Below are positions 19,246 through 28,081 of a stretch of DNA of 64,000 nt, piece after piece. A model generated the notes under the pieces. It was not told where the DNA came from. It made no database searches and saw nothing but the letters and a program-made list of their open reading frames with translations. Made by a program: the position numbers and the translations under genes. Position 1 is the stretch's first letter, and every line of letters begins with the position of its first letter. The stretch is from assembly GCA_013373205.1 (NCBI GenBank), contig JABXIG010000003.1, forward strand, positions 1,095,853-1,159,852, given 5' to 3'. This DNA comes from Methylocystaceae bacterium (GTDB taxonomy: Bacteria; Pseudomonadota; Alphaproteobacteria; Rhodospirillales; Terasakiellaceae).

Positions 19246-19611
19246 TTATGGGCAGACTTTTGAAACAACTTGCAGAAGCTTTTCTGGGCTAAAAGGTTTG
19301 ACAATCCAGCCCGTAGCTCCGGCCTGGCGGCCTTCATTCTTTTTGCTGGCATCAGATTCTGTTGTCAGGACCAGAATGGGTGTTGTTTTATGAACAACAT
19401 TGCTTCGTAATTCCTTAATCAGTTCAATACCATCCATGCGTGGCATGTTCACGTCTGTGATAATCAAATCCACCCGATCATTACCCAGCTTGTCCAATGC
19501 ATCTTGGCCATCCCCGGCTTCCAGCACATCATGGCCGGCATTTCGCAAGGTGAACCCGACCATATCGCGCATGGTCTTAGAATCATCTACTGCCAACACA
19601 CGTAATCCCAT
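19246..19611 (-). CDS. cheY: Chemotaxis response regulator CheY
   Basis: A 121-residue single receiver domain. Acid pair D9-D10, acceptor D53 in LIITDVNMPRMDG, switch Thr in LVLTTES and Lys in IVKPFSPEKL. Location directly upstream of cheA identifies it as the cluster's CheY; it presumably binds the flagellar switch or acts as a phosphate sink. The start overlaps the STAS stop by one base (TAATG). Confidence 0.94.
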   Translation of the reverse strand: MGLRVLAVDDSKTMRDMVGFTLRNAGHDVLEAGDGQDALDKLGNDRVDLIITDVNMPRMDGIELIKELRSNVVHKTTPILVLTTESDASKKNEGRQAGATGWIVKPFSPEKLLQVVSKVCP

Positions 19612-19925
19612 TAATTTTCACTCCAACTGTTAAGATATTCAGACAGGCCGAGCTCTCTCATACTTTGTTCAAATTTGGGTGTGACATTTTCAATCGAAAA
19701 CTGTCCCCCGACCTGTTTCATTTTTTTTGCTGCGGCAAGTAAAACCTGAATACATGGTGTCGATACCCGCTCTACATCCCCTGCATCCAAAACCATTTTC
19801 TTATGCGCAGGAATGCAAGACCTGAGCGATTCAAGAAGATCATCAGAAGCTGACATATCCAGAATTGGTTGTAGCCTGATGATTGCTTTTTCATTTTCCA
19901 CCTTTATTTCAAAGGCTTCACTCAT
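19611..19925 (-). CDS. STAS-domain protein (anti-anti-sigma-like)
   Basis: A 104-residue single STAS domain: alternating strands and helices with the conserved segment LDAGDVERVSTPCIQVLLAAAKKM, where the Ser/Thr at the loop is the usual phosphorylation site. Start chosen at the second ATG, behind AGGAG; the first is seven codons upstream. STAS genes opening che clusters are common in alphaproteobacteria. Inference: this is the switch protein phosphorylated by the RsbW-like ATPase and dephosphorylated by the SpoIIE-type phosphatase encoded 10 kb downstream. Confidence 0.85.
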   Translation of the reverse strand: MSEAFEIKVENEKAIIRLQPILDMSASDDLLESLRSCIPAHKKMVLDAGDVERVSTPCIQVLLAAAKKMKQVGGQFSIENVTPKFEQSMRELGLSEYLNSWSEN

Positions 19926-20035
19926 TTTAATCTCCTGCAAAAGCATCTTACTACACCGGGAAAATTCAAGCCCATCCCCGGCACAGATTTATTTAAGCTT
20001 ATGCTAGCAGGTCAGAAGAAAAATTGAAATATTTT

Positions 20036-20809
20036 CTAAGGAGTAAGGGTAATTGCAAGGAAATTCATCACATCCACATCCACATTCTTTTCTGAAAGCA
20101 GATGAACGGTTTTTAAATTCTCATCCAATGCTTTTCGACGATCTGGGCAAACCATTGCCAACTGTGCATGTGACAAGCTTCTAACTGCCCCTAAACTACG
20201 CAGGAGTTCTGCTCCATCCATATCCGTAAAGACCTGACTGGCAATAATTACAGTGGGTTTGCTTTTGATTGCCAATTCATAACCTCGAAAAGGTGATTTC
20301 ACGGCGATGCAGGTAAAACCACTTTCTTCAAAAACATCTTTAAGACCATTCGCGATTGCTTCATCATCACAAATAATTAAGGCAGATTGTTTTACGGGCT
20401 CCTCTTGTGGAGAACTATCGTCTTGACGCTTATCAGGCAGGCCCGAAAGCCAATAATTCAAGGTCGTTTCGTCATCTGCCTGGTCACTTTCAATTAAATC
20501 AGCAATCCGATCGACATAAAGCTGTGACTTTTCGATCAAAGAAAGATCAAATTCGTCTTCACCTTCTAAAAAAGCTTCAAAAACATGACAGATTTGGGTT
20601 ACAAGGGGCATTTGGAAGGTGCCGCCCATGCCCTTTAGACTATGAATTTCGCGGCGAAATTCATCAATCAGCGAAGCTTTATTGCCATCAGAGGCTTTTA
20701 ATTCAGCCAGAATTTCATTTAAACGATCTAATTTTTCCTGCGCCGTATCTAGAAATTTGTTTTTCATTTGCGCAAGAATTTCTTCCATATCTGGAAAGAC
20801 GTTCGGCAT
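20036..20809 (-). CDS. Hpt domain fused to a degenerate receiver
   Basis: A 257-residue protein. Hpt at residues 1-115 with H56 in REIHSLKGMGGTF. From about 142 a receiver fold: acid pair D148-D149 in LIICDDEA is kept, but the acceptor position reads VIIASQVFTDMDG, with Ser (S191) where Asp is expected, and the C-terminal Lys motif is not clear. So the Hpt looks functional and the receiver looks non-phosphorylatable. It is 89 bases upstream of the STAS-led che series on the same strand and just downstream of the NarL-type pair. Confidence 0.82.
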   Translation of the reverse strand: MPNVFPDMEEILAQMKNKFLDTAQEKLDRLNEILAELKASDGNKASLIDEFRREIHSLKGMGGTFQMPLVTQICHVFEAFLEGEDEFDLSLIEKSQLYVDRIADLIESDQADDETTLNYWLSGLPDKRQDDSSPQEEPVKQSALIICDDEAIANGLKDVFEESGFTCIAVKSPFRGYELAIKSKPTVIIASQVFTDMDGAELLRSLGAVRSLSHAQLAMVCPDRRKALDENLKTVHLLSEKNVDVDVMNFLAITLTP

Positions 20810-20842
20810 CTCTAGCGGTCCTTATTTTTATCATTTGGACTG

Positions 20843-21484
20843 TTATATCTCAACAATTCCTGATTCTATCGCGTATTTTACCAGACCTGCAGAGGTTTTC
20901 ACATCAAGTTTTCTTTTAATGTTGCGACGATGGGTTTCAACAGTTCTAACGCTGATATCCAATTCGCGCGCAACGTGCTTGTTACTGCTTCCTTCAGCTA
21001 AAAGGCACAGAATTGTTTTTTCACGATCCGTTAAAGGGACTTCTTTTTTAGATCCCTCCGTCAACAAAAGGTCTGTGACGCCAGAACTGTAATAGGTCTT
21101 GCCATCGTGCACAGCCTTAATAGCCGCAATCATTTCATTGGATGAGACATCCTTTAAAATATAGCCGCGTGCGCCAGCTTTCAGCACTTTTGTGATATAT
21201 TCACGGTTATCATGCATCGTCAGCATCAAAATTTTGATATCTGGCAGATCTGCGCTAAATTTTTCAGCCGCTTCTATCCCATTCAAAACGGGCATGCTAA
21301 TATCCATCACAATCACATCAGGCTTATGTTCTTTTGCCAGACTAAGGGCATCTTCCCCATTACTGCCTTCAGCAATGACTTCAATAATTTCATCTTCTTC
21401 TATGCGAGCGCGGATCCCATCCAGCACCAACGGGTGATCATCAACCAGAATTACGCGAATTTTTGCAGAGTCTTGAACAGTCAT
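20843..21484 (-). CDS. NarL/FixJ-type response regulator
   Basis: Receiver (acid pair in ILVDDHPLV, acceptor D61 in VIVMDISMPVLNG, Lys in GYILKDVS) followed by a LuxR-type HTH at about 147-213 (LTDREKTILCLLAEG, VARELDISVRTVETHRRNI). A DNA-binding transcription factor of 213 residues. Three bases downstream of the histidine kinase gene, so it is the cognate regulator. Targets are unknown; no obvious repeated operator is seen nearby. Confidence 0.93.
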   Translation of the reverse strand: MTVQDSAKIRVILVDDHPLVLDGIRARIEEDEIIEVIAEGSNGEDALSLAKEHKPDVIVMDISMPVLNGIEAAEKFSADLPDIKILMLTMHDNREYITKVLKAGARGYILKDVSSNEMIAAIKAVHDGKTYYSSGVTDLLLTEGSKKEVPLTDREKTILCLLAEGSSNKHVARELDISVRTVETHRRNIKRKLDVKTSAGLVKYAIESGIVEI

Positions 21485-21487
21485 TTT

Positions 21488-22858
21488 TTATTCATTCATT
21501 AAAACACGATTTGGCAGGCGGGCTTCCACCACCGTGCCTTTATCCGGTGACGACCATACGGTTAATTCACCACCATGAAATTCTAACCGTTCTTGCATGT
21601 TTCGCAAGCCAATACCATGAAAAGCATTCTTTCGCCCTTCCATTCGCAAAACATCAAACCCTACACCATCATCAGAGATTTTAAGACGGACACCATCCAC
21701 ACGCTTTAAGAGTTCAATTGTCACGCGAGATGCCCCTGAATGACGCTCAATGTTCGTCAAGGCTTCTTGAGCAACGCGGAACAGGGTTGTTTTGACCTCT
21801 TGACCTAATTCTTTAGTGCAAGAATGACGTTTAAAAGTAACTTCAATACCTGTGCGTTCACCAAATTCATGGCTCATACTATCAAGGGCAGCTGACAAGC
21901 CGATATCATCCAAAACACTAGGGCGTAAATCACGCGAAATCCGTCTCACCTCGCCAATGGCTGTTGCCAGACCTTTTGCCCCTTTTTCCATAGGCTGTAT
22001 CGCATCATCAGCCCCTTGGGTAATTTTATCAACTGCAAGTTCAATGCAATATTTAACCGACACTAAAATTTGACTAATGCCATCATGTAATTCGCGAGAG
22101 ACACGACCGCGTTCCTCTTCCTGAAATTCAACGATCCGCTGTGTTAATTCTTTCAGTTTGCTATCTGCGAGCTTTCTTTCATTTGCCTGGATAACAATCC
22201 CTGACAAAAACACCCCCACTAACGCAACAATGGCGATCGTGAAAATAACAATAAAGGCTTTGTAAACCCGGTTTTTGATTTCATTTTTGCGTGTTTCAAT
22301 TTCCTTGTAGATATCATCCAGATAAATACCGGTCCCAATCATCCACTGCCACTTATCCAATATAACAGCATACCCCAGTTTTTCTGCCACTTTATCTGTT
22401 GATGGCTTTTCCCAGAGATAGCGGTAATAGCCTCCGCCTTTTTTGGCACGATCCGACAATTCCTTGATGATCAAACGACCTTTACTATCTTGAAGCCCAC
22501 GCCAGTTCAAACCAACAATTTCGGGTTGTCCAGGATGAACCAGTCCTGTGCCTTCATCATCATAAGCAAAGAAATATCCATCTTCACCATATGTCAGCTC
22601 ATTCAAAATGGCTTTGACCTGTTCTTGAGCCTGAATATCATTATCCCCGGCATTACGATAAACATGATCAACAGCAGCCAGTGCCAAATCCATATAGGAT
22701 TTTAGCTCATTCGCTTTAGAAGAGATTACATTGCTTTCAATTCGTTGCAGCTGTTCTTCTATCAAATCTTCGGATTGATAAAACAGAATTAAGATAATCG
22801 CACTGACCGCAAAAAAAAGCGGCACCACAGCAAGCAACAAGATCTTTAATCGAAACAT
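21488..22858 (-). CDS. NarX-family sensor histidine kinase with Cache domain
   Basis: About 456 residues. N-terminal membrane helix, periplasmic single-Cache (Cache_2 type) domain with YGEDGYFFAYDDEG, HPGQPEIVG and LGYAVILDKWQWMIGTGIY, a second membrane helix, coiled linker, HisKA_3 domain with the phosphorylated His in RVSRELHDGISQIL, and a GHKL ATPase (ALTNIERHSGAS, ISDDGVGFD, GIGLRNMQERLEFHGG). Cache_2 domains typically bind small carboxylates. Start set at the ATG before FRLKILLL; an upstream TTG would add 13 residues. No good ribosome site is visible for either. Confidence 0.9.
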   Translation of the reverse strand: MFRLKILLLAVVPLFFAVSAIILILFYQSEDLIEEQLQRIESNVISSKANELKSYMDLALAAVDHVYRNAGDNDIQAQEQVKAILNELTYGEDGYFFAYDDEGTGLVHPGQPEIVGLNWRGLQDSKGRLIIKELSDRAKKGGGYYRYLWEKPSTDKVAEKLGYAVILDKWQWMIGTGIYLDDIYKEIETRKNEIKNRVYKAFIVIFTIAIVALVGVFLSGIVIQANERKLADSKLKELTQRIVEFQEEERGRVSRELHDGISQILVSVKYCIELAVDKITQGADDAIQPMEKGAKGLATAIGEVRRISRDLRPSVLDDIGLSAALDSMSHEFGERTGIEVTFKRHSCTKELGQEVKTTLFRVAQEALTNIERHSGASRVTIELLKRVDGVRLKISDDGVGFDVLRMEGRKNAFHGIGLRNMQERLEFHGGELTVWSSPDKGTVVEARLPNRVLMNE

Positions 22859-23179
22859 GGAAATATTCAGACGTAATGTAAAAAGACAACATAACACGGA
22901 ATGGGTTTTATCGACTACCTACTATTCGGTAGAGGACCTAAGCATTCATCGTGATTTTCATGCAGCCTAAGGAAGGCTATATCTGAACTAGTTGATTGAA
23001 ACGATCTTAATGAAAAAGGGCCAACTTCCCCCACCCTATGCATACCCCTCGGTTCTTTTTACAAACGTTCAGCTCTGTTTTAATCAACGCCCCCAAACAA
23101 AGGCTTCTTGCTTCACCCGCAAGAGGCCTTTTTTTATGAGCGCATTCTTGGTAAAACTAATAAAAAAGAAAGAGGCATC
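22859..23179 (+). other. Long intergenic region with a plus-strand terminator; possible small RNA or leader
   Basis: A 321-base gap between the divergent kinase and hydrolase genes. It contains a strong hairpin followed by a T-run at 23101-23135, upstream rather than downstream of the plus-strand hydrolase gene. Ahead of it are C-rich single-strand-prone stretches (CTTCCCCCACCC near 23027). This would suit an independent small RNA or an attenuated leader. I recognise no known RNA family and see no convincing promoter. Confidence 0.35.
23101..23135 (+). terminator. Rho-independent terminator upstream of hydrolase gene
   Basis: Stem AGGCTTCTTGC (23101-23111) pairs with GCAAGAGGCCT (23119-23129) with one G-U pair, a seven-base loop TTCACCC and then seven T. 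The hydrolase ATG is 45 bases beyond it, so any transcript ending here is not the hydrolase mRNA. Confidence 0.75.
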
Positions 23180-24028
23180 ATGTTTGAACAGAACGAACCA
23201 ATCTCCCACTATATTATGGTGGATGGCTATGAAATTCATATAACAGAATGGGGCGTGGATAATCCGAAATCCATTCTCATGTGGCATGGGCTGGCACGCA
23301 CCGGGCGTGATTTTGACCATCTTGCACAAAAACTATCGAGCGAATATCGCATCTTATGCCCGGACACATTGGGACGGGGACAGTCACAATGGTCAAAAAG
23401 ACCAGATGAAGACTATTGTTTTGCTTTTTATGAAAAGATCGCCCTTAAAGTTTGCGAAATTTTTGGCTTTTTTCATTTCGATTATATTGGCACGTCTATG
23501 GGGGGTGCATTAGGAATCCGGCTTGCTGCTGGTCCCTTGAAAAACATGATCAATCATCTGGTGATCAATGACATTGCTCCGGAACTCGCCCCCGATGCGG
23601 TTGAACGTATCTTGCACTATGCAGGAAACCCAGCTCTCTTTGACACCATATGTGATTTGGAAGAATATTTGCGCACCATCTATGAGCCCTACGGCTACCT
23701 TACAGATGAGCAATGGCGCCTGATGGTTGAAACCTCATATCGGCGCACTGATAGTGGGCAAATCACCCTGCATTATGACCCGAATATGGTCAAACAATTC
23801 AGTCATCACCCTAACGATTATAATCAATGGCAAACATATGAAAACATTACTTGCCCCACCTTATTACTTCGCGGTCAGGACTCTGATTTACTTAGGCGCG
23901 ATTGGGCAGAACGTATGACCAAAGTCGGCCCCAAAGCGCATTTGGTTGAATTTCCCGGCTGTGGTCATGCCCCGGCCTTAAACAAGGATCAACAGACATC
24001 TATAATTGAGGAGTTTTTAAAATCATGA
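23180..24028 (+). CDS. Alpha/beta-hydrolase
   Basis: A 282-residue hydrolase of the alpha/beta fold. Oxyanion strand motif WHGLARTGRDFDHLA, nucleophile elbow GTSMGG, acid candidate in LLLRGQDSDLL and catalytic His in FPGCGHAPAL. Close in style to haloalkane dehalogenase/esterase-type enzymes; substrate unknown. Start set at the ATG behind AGAGG; the upstream in-frame TTG lies inside the terminator hairpin and is rejected. Its stop overlaps the next gene by four bases. Confidence 0.88.
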   Translation: MFEQNEPISHYIMVDGYEIHITEWGVDNPKSILMWHGLARTGRDFDHLAQKLSSEYRILCPDTLGRGQSQWSKRPDEDYCFAFYEKIALKVCEIFGFFHFDYIGTSMGGALGIRLAAGPLKNMINHLVINDIAPELAPDAVERILHYAGNPALFDTICDLEEYLRTIYEPYGYLTDEQWRLMVETSYRRTDSGQITLHYDPNMVKQFSHHPNDYNQWQTYENITCPTLLLRGQDSDLLRRDWAERMTKVGPKAHLVEFPGCGHAPALNKDQQTSIIEEFLKS

Positions 24029-24243
24029 CAGGTGATGATCACATCAAAAAAATGCTGAAAGACGGTCTCGGCAAATTCAATATGGAAGACCAATTAAACA
24101 AAATAGACGACCCTCGCACCCAAGCCCCCGATGAAGTTCCAAGCTTCGAAGAATTAGGCTATGACTATGAAACAAATCCAGTGTTGAAAGAACGCGTGGA
24201 AAACGAAATCAAAGAACTTCGCAAAAAAGACGGGATTGATTGA
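24025..24243 (+). CDS. Small acidic hypothetical protein
   Basis: A 72-residue, charged, helix-rich protein with no membrane segment or recognised motif. It includes DDPRTQAPDEVPSFEELGYDYET, likely extended, between two helices. ATGA overlap with the hydrolase stop shows the two are co-translated, which is the main evidence that it is real. I do not recognise the family; it may be an accessory of the hydrolase. Confidence 0.6.
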   Translation: MTGDDHIKKMLKDGLGKFNMEDQLNKIDDPRTQAPDEVPSFEELGYDYETNPVLKERVENEIKELRKKDGID

Positions 24244-24245
24244 AC

Positions 24246-25394
24246 CTAAATCGTTTGAGGTAGAAACAATTCATCATTTGGTCCTACGCAACGGGCTTTC
24301 CCCGTATTTTTTGCTTTATACATACGTTGATCGGCCAAGGTAATCAGATCTTCCCAATCTTCCGCCTTGTCAGCAGTGCGTTCAGCAATACCAATACTAG
24401 CGGTCATAATATCCCCATTAGGTCGCTTGCCCAACCAGCCTTTCATCAGGCGCTTCATAAAGATATGCACGCCTTTTACATCTGTTTCCGGTAAAAGCAG
24501 GATAAACTCTTCACCGCCCCAACGGATAATTTCATCACCGCGCCGACAGAGTTTTCGTAATGTTTCAACCAAACGGACCAAGGCCTGGTCCCCCTCATCA
24601 TGTCCGTATTCGTCATTAATAGATTTAAAGTTATCGATATCAAGAAATACAACGCACAAAGGTGAACCTTTTTCAAAGGAAACCCTGAAGTGAAAACTCA
24701 TAACTTCGGTGCCGCTGCGTCGGGTTAAGGCCTCTGTCAACGGATCATGGTTCGCATGCCCCAGCAAGGCTTTCATATAGGTTAGCTGCATCATTTCTGC
24801 GATAAGAAAGACGCCTAATGCCAAAGATAACGTCCAAAAATCTGACAACAATGTGGGCCAGTCCGTTCCGCCTCCCGCCCAGGCCCCCATCACGGCCCAG
24901 AATAAAATGCCAAACCCAAAAACAAGGCCTTCAAGAAAAACCAAGGGAAAAATACTTAAACCAGCCAAAACCACATATGGAAGGGCTTGGTATAACAGCG
25001 CGTTAATTTCACCTAATGTATTTAATTCGGCTTCATGAAAGACAAATTTCGCCACCAAGAATAAAAGCATTGGCATGGACATCAATAAGGCAAGCAACCC
25101 TAATGTCATCCATTTATCAGAATATGTTTTGGGCCTGAACGCCAACCATGCAAAAATACTTGCCGCAAACATGCGAAACAGAATAATCAGAAAAAAATCT
25201 TTAAATCCAAGGGTTACATAATCGATAATACCCCAGATTAAGGTCAGGATTGAAAATGCACCAGCAACGATACGGATGCGTGTATTTATGTTTTCAACAC
25301 GATGACGTGTCAGATATGACGCATGGCCTCGACTTAACAACAGATCAAGAAGATCAATCTCTTTCATTAAGTTTTTTACAATCTGCAAAACCAT
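24246..25394 (-). CDS. Membrane-anchored diguanylate cyclase (GGDEF)
   Basis: A 382-residue protein with about six N-terminal membrane helices (residues 35-205) and a GGDEF domain. The active site is GGEEF in IIRWGGEEFILLLP, an accepted active variant. An inhibitory I-site RxxD (RRGD) sits five residues before it. DIDNFKSINDEYGHDEGDQAL provides metal and base contacts. It makes cyclic di-GMP, so it could bear on the motility-versus-adhesion choice suggested by the che cluster and adhesin in this window. It is convergent with the hydrolase pair, two bases apart. Confidence 0.93.
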   Translation of the reverse strand: MVLQIVKNLMKEIDLLDLLLSRGHASYLTRHRVENINTRIRIVAGAFSILTLIWGIIDYVTLGFKDFFLIILFRMFAASIFAWLAFRPKTYSDKWMTLGLLALLMSMPMLLFLVAKFVFHEAELNTLGEINALLYQALPYVVLAGLSIFPLVFLEGLVFGFGILFWAVMGAWAGGGTDWPTLLSDFWTLSLALGVFLIAEMMQLTYMKALLGHANHDPLTEALTRRSGTEVMSFHFRVSFEKGSPLCVVFLDIDNFKSINDEYGHDEGDQALVRLVETLRKLCRRGDEIIRWGGEEFILLLPETDVKGVHIFMKRLMKGWLGKRPNGDIMTASIGIAERTADKAEDWEDLITLADQRMYKAKNTGKARCVGPNDELFLPQTI

Positions 25395-25493
25395 TGCCTA
25401 TTTTCTTTTTGATTAAATTTACAAGTCTTGGTCCTAAAGATACTTAATTATTTTTTACTTACAGTTCAATAACACATAACCTAATTAAACCAT

Positions 25494-26336
25494 TTATGTG
25501 TCAGAAATAACTTTTTGCGTCTGAACGCCTAATCCCTGAATACCCAAACTCATAACGTCACCATCTTTAAGGTAAACTGCTGGGTTTTGCCCCATACCAA
25601 CTCCTGGCGGTGTACCTGTTGAAATTACATCACCGGGCTGTAGGGACATAAACTGTGACAGATAACTTACAAGATGACGCACCCCATAAACCATGGTTTC
25701 TGTCGTGCCTTCCTGAAAACGCTTGCCGTTCACATCCAGCCACATGCTCAGGTTTTGTGGATCGAGAACTTCATCTCGTGTGACCAGCCATGGCCCGATG
25801 GGGGCAAATGTGTCGCAGGATTTTCCCTTCACCCATTGACCAGCACGTTCAATTTGAAATGCCCGTTCGGAGATATCATTTAAGATCGTGTATCCAGCGA
25901 CATAATCAAAAGTATCTTCTTCTGAGACATATTTTGCTTCTTTACCAATAACGATGGCCAGTTCACATTCCCAATCTGTCTTTTGTGACCCACGGGGCAG
26001 GATTACATCATCATCAGGGCCATTTATCGCACTTGTTGCTTTCATGAAAATCACAGGCTCGGGCGGGACTTCCATATCTGCTTCGGCCGCATGATCTGAA
26101 TAATTCAGCCCGATACAAACAATTTTCCCAATATTGGAAATTGGCGTCCCAATGCGGGCACCTTCAACAACATCCAGACTTTCAAGATCAATGGTCCGTA
26201 ATTTATCCAAGACATCATCAGATAAAGACTGTGGGGTGATATCATCCAGATGCCCTTCAAGGCTTCTGATCGCCCCGGTATCATCAATGATTCCTGCTTT
26301 TTCTGAACCTTTGTCACCAAATCTTACCAGTTTCAT
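25494..26336 (-). CDS. Fumarylacetoacetate hydrolase family protein
   Basis: A 280-residue FAH-fold hydrolase. Signature pieces: IVCIGLNYSDHAAEADMEVP, metal-binding DWECELAIVIG (E-x-E), GYTILNDISERAFQ, GKSCDTFAPIGPWLV and GDVISTGTPPGVGMG. The family cleaves C-C bonds in 2,4-diketo acids or decarboxylates them (fumarylpyruvate, acylpyruvate, ureidoglycolate-like). It could serve the aromatic pathway represented by the operon at 55.9-58.3 kb, but is not linked to it. Confidence 0.9.
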   Translation of the reverse strand: MKLVRFGDKGSEKAGIIDDTGAIRSLEGHLDDITPQSLSDDVLDKLRTIDLESLDVVEGARIGTPISNIGKIVCIGLNYSDHAAEADMEVPPEPVIFMKATSAINGPDDDVILPRGSQKTDWECELAIVIGKEAKYVSEEDTFDYVAGYTILNDISERAFQIERAGQWVKGKSCDTFAPIGPWLVTRDEVLDPQNLSMWLDVNGKRFQEGTTETMVYGVRHLVSYLSQFMSLQPGDVISTGTPPGVGMGQNPAVYLKDGDVMSLGIQGLGVQTQKVISDT

Positions 26337-26369
26337 TGGAAATTCCCCGTCATTTTATTACTTCTGAAC

Positions 26370-28001
26370 TTAAGCCTGTTTATTATATCCAAATTTTGCA
26401 ACCCATTTCTGTATATAGGGTGAAATTTGATCAATTTGATCTGGATAATTCTTATATCTTTTAATCGCATCTTTATTTAATGGATTGATCACTTCACGAT
26501 ATGAAGGCGTATTCACATCACGTTGTTGGGTCAGTTTACGATATTCATAAATCCCTTCTTCAAAAGATAGTCCCAGATAATCAATTACCTGTTTTATAGT
26601 TTGCTCAAATTCATCAATGAGATCTTCATATCTATATTCCAGATATTTTCCACCCAATGTATCTTTTGCAACTTCCCAAACAGACATCACCTGATCGTAC
26701 GTCTGCCCTGTTTGATTCCAATCCAAAAAATTTGCCATCGCATTATTAAGTGAAAACTTTTGTATGAATGCACTGAGACAAACATCACGCGGGTCTCGAT
26801 ACGCAACAATCAGCGGGCAACCTGGAAAAAGTAAACGAATAAAAGGCGCCCAGACTATATTTAGCGGTAACTTATCAACAAGTAATCCATCCTTATCAAC
26901 GTGAAAGCCGAATTCATCAACGATTTGCCAAAAGCGAATACGCTGCCATCTTAAATCCTTCTCACGCCACTCATCCCAAATTTGCTGAAGCGTTCTCCCT
27001 TTACGTTCCTGCTGAATGAGGTATTCAAATGGCGACTTTTCGTCTGTCGTGACAATTTTACTGTGGCTTTTCAGCATCTGTTCCATCAAGGTTGTCCCGG
27101 ACCTTGGAAAACCAACAAAAAATGCTACCCTCTTACCTTCAGTCGGTATATCTTTTCTGACTGGGCTTCTCTGGTAAATTGCTTTAAGCCTATCTAAATC
27201 TTCAATGAAGCCTTGTGGGTTTAACCTCGTATGAGTGGATTGTTTAGCCATCTGCTGGTTTGACGTATTAAATGAGGCAAAGGCATCCTCGTATTTTTCT
27301 GCCTTATCCTGAATAAGGCCACGTTCCAGATAAAATTCTGCTAAAACAGAAGAATCGAGCTTATTTTCATCACATTGTAAAATAGCATCCAGTGCTTGAT
27401 CGATTTTCTTTTCCCGCCGATAAAGTCGCGCTTCCATTAGGTGACGTAAACCTGATGGTGGAAGTTTTTCTAAAATAGCCCAAGCGTCTTCCAATTGATT
27501 GACTTCTTCATAGGCTGCTACGTAAAGACTGCCAATTTCATAATGATCAGGATAAAGGTCAAACGCTTCAGCAAAGATTGTTAGTGCTTGTTCTTTCTTT
27601 TTTTGTTTCAAAAGAACATTGATATAATTTTGATAAATTTGTGCCTGTTTCTGACCTTTTGCCAGCAAAGTTACAAAAGTCTTTTCCGCTTTTTTATAAT
27701 GTCCCAGCATCAAACACAGGGTTGCCAAATTATAATGGGCATCCACGTCATTTTCATCCAGTTGACAGGCTTTAGTGAAATACATGCAAGCTTCTTGCGC
27801 TCTGTCCTGAAAATTAATAGCTAAAGCCAACCCTTTATTTAGGGCAACATCATTTTTATGGTGTTTATATACAGACAGACCAATCTTTTCTGCCTTTGCA
27901 AATTCACCTTGTTGAATAAAGCTCCGCATCTGATCTAATGCTTGGGACAGGTCCGACAATGGATGGTTCCTTTCAAGAAACTTTGCTAAAATCATCCACA
28001 T
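26370..28001 (-). CDS. TPR-repeat sulfotransferase
   Basis: A 543-residue protein. Residues about 15-240 are tetratricopeptide-like helical repeats (e.g. DVDAHYNLATLCLMLGHYKKAE). From about 285 comes a sulfotransferase domain with the PAPS 5'-phosphosulfate loop FVGFPRSGTTLMEQML (near residue 296) and the 3'-phosphate motif CPLIVAYRDPRDVCLSAF. This resembles bacterial tyrosylprotein/TPR sulfotransferases common in alphaproteobacteria; substrate unknown. The ATG lacks an obvious ribosome site; ATG codons 1 and 3 are alternatives. Confidence 0.9.
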   Translation of the reverse strand: MWMILAKFLERNHPLSDLSQALDQMRSFIQQGEFAKAEKIGLSVYKHHKNDVALNKGLALAINFQDRAQEACMYFTKACQLDENDVDAHYNLATLCLMLGHYKKAEKTFVTLLAKGQKQAQIYQNYINVLLKQKKKEQALTIFAEAFDLYPDHYEIGSLYVAAYEEVNQLEDAWAILEKLPPSGLRHLMEARLYRREKKIDQALDAILQCDENKLDSSVLAEFYLERGLIQDKAEKYEDAFASFNTSNQQMAKQSTHTRLNPQGFIEDLDRLKAIYQRSPVRKDIPTEGKRVAFFVGFPRSGTTLMEQMLKSHSKIVTTDEKSPFEYLIQQERKGRTLQQIWDEWREKDLRWQRIRFWQIVDEFGFHVDKDGLLVDKLPLNIVWAPFIRLLFPGCPLIVAYRDPRDVCLSAFIQKFSLNNAMANFLDWNQTGQTYDQVMSVWEVAKDTLGGKYLEYRYEDLIDEFEQTIKQVIDYLGLSFEEGIYEYRKLTQQRDVNTPSYREVINPLNKDAIKRYKNYPDQIDQISPYIQKWVAKFGYNKQA

Positions 28002-28081
28002 TGTAACGAAGCTAATGAAAAAGAACAGCCAAAGTCGTGATTAACTTTACTTGTCCAATTTCAGTGATTATATAGGCGGCC

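Noticed and set aside
23108-23179. Longer N-terminus for the alpha/beta hydrolase starting at TTG
   Set aside because: It would begin inside a strong terminator hairpin; the ATG at 23180 has a good AGAGG site.
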